Origin: Rotaria macrura
Taxonomy: Eukaryota; Rotifera; Eurotatoria; Philodinida; Philodinidae
Reading direction: 5' to 3'
NCBI GenBank assembly: GCA_900239685.1
Contig: OENT01000693.1
Span: forward strand, 1-64,000
Length of the DNA stretch: 64,000 bases
The notes under the pieces were generated by a model. It saw only the letters and a program-made list of their open reading frames with translations, searched no databases and had not been told where the DNA came from. Made by a program: the position numbers and the translations under genes. Below are positions 34,601 through 46,546 of this stretch, piece after piece; within the stretch, counting starts at the first letter, position 1; every line of letters begins with the position of its first letter.

Positions 34601-36455
34601 AAAAGCTAAGTATATATACACGTGCTCGGGCATCTTTCGCTCATGTTGCTTGTTCGTGTGATTATAGACAACAGAATCAAGAAAAAGTGAAAAGTTCAAT
34701 TTACAACTGATTGTTTTTAGACATAATTTTGTAAATTTATTTCTTCATGTAAAAATATTAACATTTTCAATTTTCAGATTCTTTTTTAAAATTTAAACTC
34801 GAAGTTTTTGATGAAAAACAGTTTCAGATTACGTTTCGTAGGCTCTATTTGTTAGATTAAATTTTTTAACGTAAATTTTTACATTATTTCGCAAACTTAT
34901 TTTATTAATGCATTTATCAATACTTAGTTTGAAGATCTATTTTTCACTTGTCATTTTTGTTTTTTTTTATGTAAATTATTTCAATTTATGCTTTAATATG
35001 ATTTTTCGTGTAAGATTTTTTGTTGTTGAATTGCATCTTTTTGAGTGAAATAAATTAATTTAATTCACAGATTATTTTTAAATTTAAAACAAATATGGGT
35101 GAGACAGACTCGAAGATTGCTGGTTAATTGCGGTTTACCAGGAAAAACGTTCGCGTTTTACAGTGATTTATCGTGGTTTTGAGAGCGGCTAAACGTACCG
35201 GTAAAACTACCAGTTTTTGTCTGGTTTTTATGACATGCGTTGTGACTAAAGATGTTGTTTCTTTTAACTAAGAAATTTATTCCTGTTTTCGTTATTTACG
35301 ACGTGAAGTTTCTTCCCAATTACTGAAATAAAAAGATAAGCCATCTTGATATGTACTTGAGCTTTTTGAGAAGAATCAGATTTTATATTACGAATTCATG
35401 ATGAACTCCTTTTCAAAAATATTTTCTGTTTTAGATTGATTTTTATTGTCGCTGAGAACTTTTAATTTAATTTTGCTAACTAATTCTGTTTTTTAAAAGA
35501 AGAAAAGCTAACAATAGTTTATGAATCGATTGTGACTATTATAATAAATACATTATTCTTATTATTGATTATTTGATAAAGAGTAGCTAGCTGATATAAG
35601 TCTTCTAATTAATTTCATTCTGGAAAGACTTAACTTCGAATATAACAATAAAAATAAAAATTGTAAAGTATGCGGAAGGAAAATCGTTGTGATAATGTAG
35701 CATATTTCGAAAGTAATATAGAACATTCGAACGCTTTATGTTTTAAAATAATCCTTTAATTTTCATTTCTAAACTAGAAGTAAATTACTGCAATAAAATT
35801 TCGATAACTTGAGAGGGAAAAGAAACTTTTTAAAAGTTTTTCTCCTAAAATTCTCTCGTATTATGCTATTCTAAATGCTGTAGTTTCTTAATTATATTGT
35901 ACATGGATTGTTTGATGGGATGAAAGGAGCAGTTTACTTTCTTAAATATATTATTATTGATTAAGAAAAAAGTAAATTACATTGTACTTTTCCGATTGAT
36001 CATGAATTGTTTTGCTTTTGATAATTTCACAACTGTGATCTCTCAGAAAAGAAATAGTCATGTTTTTCATGTTTTAAAATTGAATCATTACTGATAGTTG
36101 TTTCCAGGGACATGTAACATTCATACACAACACGTAATAATATTGACTGCAATCGCTCTACACATTACCTGTCGAACCTGTTTATTATATTTTAGAAAAT
36201 CTCGATGTAGAAGCAATTCCTTTTTTATTTCGAAATGTATGTGAACAGTTTTGTGCAATTGTAAATAACCATAATCGATATAGCCCTGGCTGAAGTTCAA
36301 TTTCAAAGATTCACTTTCATTGTATTTGTCACATTAATCCTCTCGAAAATGTTATCTTATTTACTTTTCAGGTAGTGATAAGTAACTTTAGGTCAAATTA
36401 GTTTATTCATATCATTCTTCAGTGTAGATCGATCGCCCAGGTAAGTCTTTCTAGT
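34601..36455. other. AT-rich non-coding region
   Basis: Very AT-rich with long T and A runs. No supported exon, no recognisable RNA gene and no clear repeat structure. Confidence 0.4.
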
Positions 36456-36459
36456 CACC

Positions 36460-36600
36460 AGATAGCGCAGGAAAAGTGCGAGGAAGTGGCCGTATCCTGT
36501 ATGAAAACACCGAAACAGGATAACAGTATTTCAGCCGGAATTCTACTTCCATGTTCCGGCGATTTCTAGTATTTTTGTGCGCGAACCAGCCCATACTTCT
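36460..36600 (-). repeat. CCGGAA-family repeat, copy 3
   Basis: On the minus strand it begins AGAAGTATGGGCTGGTTCGC and continues with CGCCGGAACATGGAAGTAG and CGGCTGAAATACTG. It shares its start and core with copy 1 at 22765-23055. It sits just outside the left arm of the palindrome. Confidence 0.6.
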
Positions 36601-38589
36601 TTAACTGGACTATTCGCTCATCTTCGTTCGTTAACTCTTACTCAATTCAACAAGTCTATGTAGTGTTTTCCTCGTTCAAACGCCCGATATAAACCTCGAA
36701 GAGGATGAACATCTACTTTCTGGGAGGAAATACATAGCAGAAAGATTCAGAACTTTGTGCAGACAAACCTGATCTTAGAAGGCATTGCACGTAATTAAGC
36801 CACGACCGATTCTTGCAGAAGGTTATGAAATGAATGTTACTGATCTGGCTGCTATTTTTACGATAGATAGACCTACCATACTTAGGAATAAACTCCAAAT
36901 TTCAGCTTACAGGGATTATAGCCATTCTGAAAATATAGGCGTTGCAAGTATGAATGGGTAGGTTATAACGTGAGTGCTTTTCAGAGCAATAGTTTTAAGT
37001 AAATTTCCATTTTCTAAACAACAATAAGAAGTATAAAAGAGATTTATCCATCAAAGATACCATCAATGTTGGGCTGCGATTTAATGCTAATGGAAGTTCC
37101 TTGTCATCAGAGATTTTCGGACCATTGGTATATTCTATCTCCAAAAACACTGATCTCCGTGGTAAGACAAGTAGGTCGGATCAGTGCGCTAGAATTTTTC
37201 GAAAGTAGTCTCTTTCGAAAGAGCACCCCCGTATATGTCGAATCACGTTTTCAAAACTTTTCAGATGAGATCAGAATTTTCGAGAATTTCACGTCATTCT
37301 AACTACGAAAAAATAATTTCTTTTAATCAAATGTTCTATTGCTATATTACAAATGAAAGCCCACATTGAAAACATATAAATTCAAAATTGGATTCCGTTT
37401 GGATTTATCTGTGAAAAATAGTTAAGGATTGATGGTTCGTATATTTTTTGGGGCATCGAATGTCCCTAATTTTTCGCATTTTGATATCTCCTCAGCGGGA
37501 AAAACCGAAAGGTCAGATATTTTCACCATAAAATTCTGCTAATGGATCTTTATATACTCGAAATCTGAGGTACACAATCAAACATCGACGTTTTTGATAT
37601 TCTAGAAGGGGATCACAGCACATTGGAAGAAGGAATTCGATAGAAGGCGATATTTGTATAAAAATTAATTAATATTCAAAATAATTCTGGTAGTTTTCAA
37701 AGAATACTAGGAGCTACTTAACACAAGAAGGAAACATTTGAAAAACGTATCTCAATGGGAATTATTCTACCAAAAATACGTTGGAAAACAGGGTAGAGTA
37801 AAAATATTTCAATGAAGTATGAGAAATGAATTGTTAACCATTTTTTACAGATAAATCCAAACGAAATCCAATTTTGAATTTATGCGTTTTTCAATGTAGG
37901 CTTTCATTTTTAATATAACAATGGAACATTTGATTAAAAAAATTATTTTTTCGTAGTTAGAATGACGTGAAATTCTCGAAAGTTTTGGTCTCGTTTGAAA
38001 AGTTTTTGCTACCAAAGTAGAGTATTACAAAGTTTTGAGAAGGCCGTTCGACGTATCTTGATTTGCTCTTTCGAAAGACACTACTTTCGAAAAATTCTAG
38101 CATACTAATTCGACCAGCATGTCTTAGCACGGAGATCAGTGTTTCTGGAGATGGCCTATATCAGCGGTCCAAAAATTTCCGATGATACGGAACTTCCATT
38201 AGCATTAAATCGCAGCCCAACATTGATGGTATCGTTGGTGGAAAAATCTCGTTTACACCTCTTATTGTTGTTTAGAAAATGGAAATTTACTTGAAACTGT
38301 TGCTCTGAAAAGTACTCACAATATAGCCTACACCGTCATACTTGCAACGCTTACATCTCCAGAATGGCGTATCCTTGTAAGCTGAAAGCTGGAGTTTATT
38401 TCTAAATATAGTAGGTATATCTACCGCGAAAATATCAACCAGATAGGTAAAATTCATTGCGCAGCGTTCTGTAAGAATGGGTTGTGGCTTACGTGTAATG
38501 CCTCTTAGGAGGGGTGCTACCTTCCCAACCTCACGCTGAATAAAACACAGAATCTAAGAGAAATGTATTTATACCTAGGTTGTTCGCTC

Positions 38590-38870
38590 TGGAGCCCGGA
38601 TCATAGCGGTTCCGGTATATTTCCCGGGGGAAAATCACGGGATCATGGAAGCAGTAGTCCAGGCGGCATTGCTGCACCCAGAATCGGAATATTCCGGCCA
38701 CTGCAAAAAACCAGACACGTTATGGAAATAATTCGAATCATCAGGGAACTTACCGAAGCTATGCCGAGTTCCACCAGCGATCCAACCAGAAAACATGATA
38801 GTCCGATAACGAAGCAACAGAAAACAGTCGGAATTTACCGTATTCCGAGCAGATTTTCCAAGATTATCTA
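38590..38870 (+). repeat. CCGGAA-family repeat, copy 4
   Basis: Contains GGTTCCGGTATATTTCCC, CATGGAAGCAGTAGTCCAGG, CACCCAGAATCGGAATATTC and CCGGCCACTGC. Its core matches copy 2 at 26870-26925. It lies just outside the right arm of the palindrome, in the opposite orientation to copy 3. A frame of 104 codons crosses it but is composition-driven and not called as a gene. Confidence 0.6.
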
Positions 38871-39504
38871 TGCTTGAAAAACGAGGCCTCCACTAGAAAA
38901 AAAAATCACCTCAAAAATATAATTCTCTTCTGTAGCATTCCTAGGTACTGAAATCAGTATTTTCCTAAAAAAGACCTTTAAAGGTCTTTAAAGTCCTTTG
39001 GTTTCCAAAGCCTTCAGTTTAAGGACTGTGTCGATCAAATGGATACATTATCAAAGTTTTATGAATTTGCGTAAAAATTTCAGGTCTGTTAGTAAGTATG
39101 TTACTTTGTTCAGTGTATCGGTGTGTGCAGTTCAAATGTATGTAATAAAAATTTAAAAATTGAGACTTTTGAAACATCTCTTACCTTGGTTGAAGACTCA
39201 GCTGAGCCTTGAAACGGTGGTGTTTGACACGTGTGCTGTCCTTATGCGTAGCGTTTTCACTTTTCCAAAGTCTAAAATCTGATTTTAATGTCTTCCGACC
39301 TAAAATTCCCATTTTGCGACAAAAAAAAAACTTTTTACAAAAAAATTAAAGTGTTGCCTTAAAAATGTACTGTTCTCAGTGAATCTTTCGGTGTTTTCCT
39401 AGTATTTTTGGGAAAAAAACAAAAGTTGGCTTTGAAATACTATGACAGCTTTGCTTAATAAGTCGAAGTATAAAGAGCTGTTAGGTACATGGTCAAATGT
39501 GTTT

Positions 39505-39720
39505 TTGTGAACTCAGCGGAAACGCGTGGATTTGGAACCGGTCTTTTCCGTCGCCGGAACCCATGTAGGAAATGGGGATCATATCCGTGGATACATTTAA
39601 GTGCCCAGAATAGGTGGGAAGTGAGCCCGAACCGATTTCGGAAACCCACTTCCGGAAATCGTAGGAATAAAATTGGATTTGGCAGTTTCCCCCGTATGTC
39701 TTCCACCGGAATAAAACATG
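39505..39720. repeat. CCGGAA-rich island, possible copy 5
   Basis: GC-rich stretch with GGAACCGG, GCCGGAACCC, CCGAACCGATTTCGG and ACTTCCGGAAATC. It shares the CCGGAA/TTCCGG motif density of the other copies but lacks the clear ATGGAAGCAG core. Open frames across it on both strands (118 and 136 codons) lack motifs and are treated as composition artefacts. Confidence 0.4.
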
Positions 39721-39899
39721 TCAACATTAAGTATCTACGTTCAATATTAGTTAATGAGGAATGGTATAATCTGGTTACACTGGGTAACCAATTTTCTCCC
39801 TCTGAAGACACAGTGTATCCTCACCAGCTTACCGACTATCTCACAAACAGACTCGGTGTGTTAATCCTAGGGTATCCAAGTCGATGCCCCAACATATAG

Positions 39900-40913
39900 A
39901 TACGTATATATGTTAAAAGTTGAGGAATCTGAGCTATTTTGATGAATACCGTTCCGTTTTAAAGAATGATAGCATGAATCCAATTCATATTCCAAACGGG
40001 ATTGGAGATGAAGCAACATCTTTACGCAAAGATAATCACCTTCCCATTGTGATTCTATGGATACCATAGGCCTATGTACGTTTATTCAAGTTTATCATGG
40101 CAGTGAATATATTACACTTAAGAATATTCTTGTATCGCAACTACTGAAGAATTCAGAAACACTTCCAATTGATTTCAGGACAAGCACAAATCCATAGTTC
40201 TCAATATATGTAGTTTGATTTTCATCAGAGAAGAAAATCAGTTCATCATATCTTTCCCAATACTCTTTCGGCTCTTCGACAGAAAGTAAACGATGAATGG
40301 CATGATCCTCAATGTAATAAAGCAAAAAAACACAAATTCCTCAAATTTTAACATATAGTCCTATGCTAGGGTAATATATCGAAATGAATTCGATGGTTAT
40401 TGTAGCAGTGAAATATCGATATCCAGTGTAAGGGTATTATGACATCTATGATGCTGAGATGAATTAGATTTGATGTTTTGATGAAACTGATAGTGAATTT
40501 GTCATCATCTTTATTCGTGTACATATACAAGAATAATGATATCTTAATCCATTTGGATATCAACGGTAACAGCCAAACGTGAATGAAATTTAATAAGCTA
40601 TTCTATTTTTTTAAGCGCAACTTTAACAAGTTTTCTTTCTTCGTTTGCAAAATCATCAAGTGGCATGTCGAACAATGCAACAATAGTTCTATGCTTATAC
40701 TTAATTCTCTTCTCGTGCAATGAAACCTCTAAAAATTGAAAAGAATGATCGATGGCTATCTCGGAGTTATTGTTACTACTACTAATATCGCTTAACGAAA
40801 AAAAAATCATTTTAACAATGGTTCGTTCGTGGCTAATTAAAATTTTGTTATGTTTTTCGCATTCGTACCATAGTAGAAGAACACGACATAAAACATCTAC
40901 AGCTAATTTCACA
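39900..40913. other. Intergenic region before the 662-residue gene
   Basis: No supported exon. The frame of the next gene stays open upstream to 40752, with other ATG codons at 40752 and 40818, so the true start may lie in the right end of this stretch. Confidence 0.4.
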
Positions 40914-43342
40914 ATGACAACCGTAGAGCATGGACGAATCGTTTCATCAGATCCATTGACCATATGTCACATTTTTTCACCGCCGCTTAAACTTTGCATG
41001 TTGCGAAAGATTCGTTGTCGAATACGATCACAAATACTTAGTAATAATCATAATGCCATACCTTTGTCGATTGAATTATCTAAAGAAAAACCCATAACTT
41101 ATTCGTTGAATGAATTTGAAAAACTTACTGAAACACGATACAGCAAATATACAACGTCAACAATCCAAAGGAAACATTTTCCTAGTTTGATCGATATTGA
41201 CATCGATCATATGGAAGAAGAACAAGTCCAAATGACTTTCATGAATGCGAAACAATCAACTAAATTTTATTATCCGTTCGATCGATCTAAGATAGATGGT
41301 GAATTCAACTTCAGTCGGTAAGAAAGCGAGATCGGAACGTACAAGTTAGTGTAACCGTGTTTTTTTCCATAATTACATAGACGATCAGTAATCAAATTAA
41401 ATAGTAGTAATAGCTGTGTATTAACCTCTTCAAACTTTGAACATCATTTTAAAAATCAAATTCATCGATGTCTATCGTTGTCTGTTGCCTCGATGAGTAA
41501 AGCAAACAGTCGTTCGACCACATCTGCTCGTAACCACAAATATCGCACTGGTCACTTGAGTTATATGATTACAAAAAAACGATCATCGTCTCACTATTCA
41601 TCATCTCAAAATATGAATTCCATGACATATGATTCACCACTATCGACTTATCAAACCATCGATATTTCCAAATCAAACATGGACATTTTCAATCCCATCG
41701 AAAGAAAAGTTAGCAAACCATCACGACTTAAAATTCTTGATAATCTAAACAAAGATGGTAGCCGGCACATCGTTATGCATAAAGGTATTTATGTATTAAA
41801 ATATATGGAATAGGATACAAATGAATGTACTGAAATAAAACGTCCAAAAATAATTGATTTGATGGATGTCAACTGTTGTTCTATCACAGATCATGTGAGA
41901 ATACGCGAATCATACTTTAATCAAATATTCATACTTGTCATCAGAAAGAAACGAACGGCTAATTGCATTATTTTGTTTTCGTCTTGAGTTGACTGCACTC
42001 AGAATTGTGAGACGTATAAGAGTTCTCGCGAATATAAAACAGATAACAATCTGAAATCATTTAATTTAATGATGATAATTTTCATATAGGTAGCGAAGAA
42101 TCTATACGTGAGCGTCGTCGAAAAAAGCATGCAAAACGATCTGAAGAAAAGAAACGTAAAATTGAAGAACGAGTGAACAAAGCCAATCAACGTTGGAAGA
42201 AATACTCCAACATCGACTATGAACTTGTCTTGTTTATTTCACGATATTATGATCAATTACCATTATGTTCTGATTGTCGAAATTATTTTACTACTCACCA
42301 AGCACAATTTTTAGCGGATGATCCTCGCGCATCATTAGATTATGCAGCTGAAGCTATTTTACTTTCATCGAGTAATAAATCATTAACAATGAAAAAAGCT
42401 GCCAAAGCGAGATTAATTCAAGATTATGATAAACAGACAAGTATTATATTTAATCTTTGTGATGAATGTTTAATGAAATGTGAGCGTATTCGAGATGAAC
42501 TTAAACAAATTAATCATTCTCAAAAACTATCAAATGAATTGAATTCACCTGATCTTAATATGCTGACCGCGAACAAAGCCCATCCACACCAACAGATCAT
42601 TTTTCCATCGCCTCCTAGTCTCATCAATGTTGACAATCATCCATTGTCACCTTTTGCTTCTCCAGTGTCACCGTCAGCATGGAATACAGATTCAAACCAT
42701 CAGCAAACGACAATCTATCCGTCATATGGAAATCCAATCGCTGGTTGAATAGATTGAATTGAAAATATTTAGCTATTTTTTTATTAATATCTACTTTCTC
42801 TTTCATACACTGTAGATCTCAATCAGATTTATTGGAATAATGCTGTTCAATATCATCAAATAAAATTACAACAACTCTTTCAAAAAAGTCAAAGTATTAT
42901 TATCTCTCAACAACATCAAACAAATTATCCGTTGAAAATCGATCAACAACAATTGCATTGTGAGCTTCAATTGTGTATTGAACAAATGCAACATCATCGT
43001 TTGGAAATATTACACCTTCAATATCCTGGTTATTCGCTTTCGTTTCCATACACGCCATCACATAATCCAGGATATTTATCTTATCGCTGCCAAGAGGTCC
43101 ATGATGAAAGTATTGAATCTGCTAGTTCGTCTACTAATGACAGAAAATATTACGAGAATCAAAGAAATATGAAAATGAAAGACGAAGATGATAAAGTTAC
43201 TACTGCTGATGAAGATAGATATTGTACCGATGAATCTGATGACAATCAAAAATCAATAGACGATCGACTTACAATAGAAACGTGCCATGGACTTGTTGAA
43301 TATTATAGTAAATTCATTCGTTCAAATAATTTTACTAAATAG
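40914..43342 (+). CDS. Unknown 662-residue protein with a Lys/Glu-rich helix and Cys pairs
   Basis: Exons 40914-41317, 41381-41784, 42090-42743 and 42816-43342, all GT-AG and phase-consistent. Three introns are 63, 305 and 72 bp. Exon 1 has a basic stretch (LRKIRCRIRSQ). Exon 2 is Ser/Lys-rich. Exon 3 opens with a highly charged helix (RERRRKKHAKRSEEKKRK), then FISRYYDQLPLCSDCRNYF and, about 75 residues on, FNLCDECLMKCERIRDELK. The two C-x2-C pairs could bind a metal ion. A Pro/Ser-rich linker (FPSPPSLINV) leads to a Gln/His-rich and acidic C-terminal part ending in KFIRSNNFTK. No signal peptide or membrane helix. I do not recognise the family; a nuclear or cytoplasmic scaffold is possible but unproven. 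Upstream in-frame ATGs at 40818 and 40752 are alternative starts. Confidence 0.7.
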
Positions 43343-45359
43343 AAGAACCCTTACGTTGATTAGTTGATTCTAAGCAGAGATAGACCTGAAATTTGATGTC
43401 AATTCTGTGGATTTCTCATCAAAACTTCGAGTTCTTGACTAGTAGTTAATGCGTATGTGTTGCATTATTACGATATTTTTGAAGCTACTTCCATCATCAT
43501 TTTTTCTAATCATAATGAAAAAAATTTATTGATTTTCTATCCGCAATGTTTTAAAGAGATAAATCTTGAAGAAAAAGGGCATAGTCAAAACTTCAGATCA
43601 TTTTATCTGTTTCCAGCTTGATAATAAGTTCATCAACGGATGGATTTCATTATCTGGCTAGAAACAACCACTTCCACACCGTGGCATTACCTATGTCAAG
43701 CAAAAATCTGAACCACATCTAGAAAAAACATGTCTATGTTCTTAAAATGCATGAAATAAAACAACGAGTCTTTTATTAGACAACCTGTTCTCTTAAATAA
43801 AATAAAGCAGTTTTCGTGCGAGTAGTCTTCTATATAAAGTTGTTATACGTTTCATGTTCTTGTGATTGTACGCTTACTTGTACTCTATTACTAAAGATCA
43901 CATAGATGAAGCAGTGTTGAATGAAATTCATCCGAATCGAAAATAAGACAATTTAAAATTCGAAGAAATACTTTTTTCCTTTCTTTTAGATGCACCACTT
44001 GATGATTTCATTCGAGGGCTTCAAGTTTTGAAGTGTCTTGGCATGTTCAATCGTTATTCGTCTTGACAAAGCTGTATAGTGAAATTTAAAAGACATATTG
44101 AAAATCAACGCTATTCTGATACATGAACTCAACGACGTTACATTGTTACAGGAAACAAAAGCTCATGTGTGGTCATTAATTATCGAAACTTTTTCCAAAA
44201 AATGTATCGTACTTCATTTATTCATCTACTGCTCGTATCAGTAATACTATGTGTTGTGGTGTTTGATTATGCCAAAAAATGAATAACTATGAATTCATGT
44301 ATGATTGTCATATTTTATTCTCTGTGGTACAGCATATTTTTGAATGAATGTTCATCGAAGATTCTACATCGTTTCTTTTGAAGACAATTGAAATTTAAAA
44401 TTGTTTTTGAGTACATCTTTTAAAGAATATTTTTGCGCTGTTTTGATGAAGAAGAAAAATATTTTGAAAATGACTATTTCAATCTGAATTTTCGTGAATT
44501 CTATAAACTTTTATTATAATGAAATAGACTACTAGTCTTTGTCTAATCAGATTATATTTTTCTTCTCATTTGCGAATAGTATCTATGAATAAGCAGTACT
44601 TAATGAGAAACTATTGAGAGTACCAATGAATGAAGTATCATTTCACATGGATTTATCCTTCGGATTTAGAATTTCATCACAAATGAATAAGAATTCTTGT
44701 GTCAGTGGTGACTTTAGGATACTGTACAATCAATAAGGCGCCATTAACACTAGTGCCATATCGAATTTCTAATCGTAACATTCAACTGTAATTGCATCGT
44801 ATTCTCTATGTTTCGACTATACTAAAGTCATAATCACTGATTCGACGATTTATTGAAATAAATGCGAATACTGATTGAACAAATATTGATGATGTATCTC
44901 TTTTTGTAAGTTGAGTAGTTGCCTAATGGAATATTGATTTTTTTTCCAGTTCTAAATAAAATCAGGAAAGAATAGAATAATGCGAGAATGGTAACCCATC
45001 AACAAAATGCCTCCGACGAGCAACTGTCATATGAGACCCATTTCTATGAATACATTTTCACTGAGAAATATTTTATTTCTGATTGATCATTTTCATTCTG
45101 TTTTCATAATAGATTTGCTTGTCACACTTAGCTATCTCTAATTTCATATCTTCCATAAATGATTACATATAAACTTTCTAAAAATTGGATTTTCATGTTG
45201 CAAAGGAACCATTGGATACTGTTATATAGAAATGTATGCATGACCTTCAAACTATTCAATCTACGGCTATTCCAAGTAGAATGACAATAACTCTTCTTAA
45301 ATGATTTATCTCTTGTCTAAACATAGTTTATTATTAAAATAAGAAACAATACATAAGCA
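43343..45359. other. Intergenic region between converging genes
   Basis: Two kilobases of AT-rich sequence between the 3' ends of the plus-strand 662-residue gene and the minus-strand MTRES1 gene. No supported exon, RNA gene or repeat was recognised. Confidence 0.45.
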
Positions 45360-46260
45360 TTAACTCCATTTTGATCCATCAACTTCAATTCCATGACGCC
45401 ATGAAATCAAGCATACTTTCACCTTATTTTTAAATGATTTATCATCGAAAACTTTATAGACGATGATTCTTTTCGAATTGTATTTTGCACCATCGGTACG
45501 TGATACGACTAGATCGATGATATCACCTTCTTTAACCTGAAAATACGTGAATATTAAATCAGAGTTCATCATGCAATGAACTAATTGTCATACTTGTTGT
45601 GCTTTTTTTGTGGATTTTTCTCCATTAACACGCAATTTTGAACCATAGAATTCATCTTCAATTGCACTAGAGTTAAAAAAAACTATGCCAAAGTAAAATC
45701 TATTTTTGATATTTTACCTTCGTCCGATGCCAGTACCTGCCGAACAAATAAGATCTAGACGTAGTGAAGCAATATGTCGAATGATTATTCGATAACCTAG
45801 GAAAGTAAACAAACAAAAAAACGTTTTGTCTTTTCTTTCGAAAATTCACATTTACCTTTTGGTAATTTATACTGTTCAATACGGTTTTTAATTTTTTCTT
45901 GTTCATCCTATAATAAATTCATTCTGTCGATATGCAAATAAAAGTTAAATCGTCTTATATGAAAGAAAAATGATAGTGTATTACATGATCTGTCACATTA
46001 TCTTCCTCGGCCTCGACGTCTTCATCGTCATCCAATTCTTCTATAGCTTTGGAATCTATTTTATCTCGACGTCGACTATTGACAACAGTCGAAGTAGAAA
46101 ACGAGCAAATCTGTTGTGGTCGTTCGCGTGCATAGGAATAAATGTCAACCAATGGTACAGATCGAAATGATATTTGAGAAAATGGAAATACTAGTCGACA
46201 GAATTTATGAATTTGCAATGACGAGCGTAATATTGAAGTAGGGAATCGAAGAGCACACAT
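45360..46260 (-). CDS. MTRES1: Mitochondrial transcription rescue factor 1 (S4-like RNA-binding domain)
   Basis: Five exons on the minus strand: 46260-45985, 45907-45856, 45796-45718, 45666-45594, 45536-45360; phases agree and the product is 218 residues (human about 240). The first 50 or so residues are rich in Arg, Ser and hydrophobics with almost no acidic residues, as in a mitochondrial targeting sequence. An acidic linker (LDDDEDVEAEEDN) follows. The S4-like domain then runs YRIIIRHIASLRLDLICSAG, FYGSKLRVNGEKSTKKAQQV and KEGDIIDLVVS, the typical helix-helix-strand pattern of this family. It is expected to bind RNA in the mitochondrial matrix and support mitochondrial transcription and translation. 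It lies 286 bp downstream of the senataxin stop, same strand. Confidence 0.85.
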
Positions 46261-46546
46261 CTAAATTTAAAAAATTCTTGTTTAATTCATCTTTTTATTC
46301 GAAAGATCCTCTTTATTTTTGTTTTCTATGAAAAAAATCTTCGAAAGATATTACAGCAGAACATAAATTAATAGATATATAACACATCACCAGTAGAAAT
46401 ACAGAGGTCATAGCCGCCGTGTTAGCGAATAGTTAATTAATAATCAACACAAGTGAAATGCGAAAGAGAAAAAAAGACAAAACTGTACAAAAGTTTGAAA
46501 AAGAAAGATAAATATGATTGCCAAAAGTGGAGTATTGGTTTATTTT

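Larger units (their letters stand above)
36460..38880. mobile_element. 2.4-kb palindromic composite element
   Basis: The left arm (about 36770-37430) and right arm (about 37835-38520) are imperfect reverse complements over roughly 650 bases. For example, ATCAATGTTGGGCTGCGATT at 37063 has its exact complement near 38225, and GTAAGCTGAA in the right arm mirrors TTCAGCTTAC in the left. The centre (37431-37834) is single copy. Outside the arms, CCGGAA-family repeats lie in opposite orientation: copy 3 at 36460-36600 (minus) and copy 4 at 38590-38870 (plus). The left arm has one frame open for about 55 codons near 36785-36950, but the right arm does not conserve it, so no protein is called. It is a large fold-back element or an inverted duplication. 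Confidence 0.7.

Noticed and set aside
38563-38877. 104-codon plus-strand frame
   Set aside because: It coincides with CCGGAA repeat copy 4, and its homologous copies are not open in the same frame.
39455-39899. Overlapping open frames of 118 and 136 codons on opposite strands
   Set aside because: They lie on the GC-rich CCGGAA island, where stop codons are rare; the protein sequences show no motifs.
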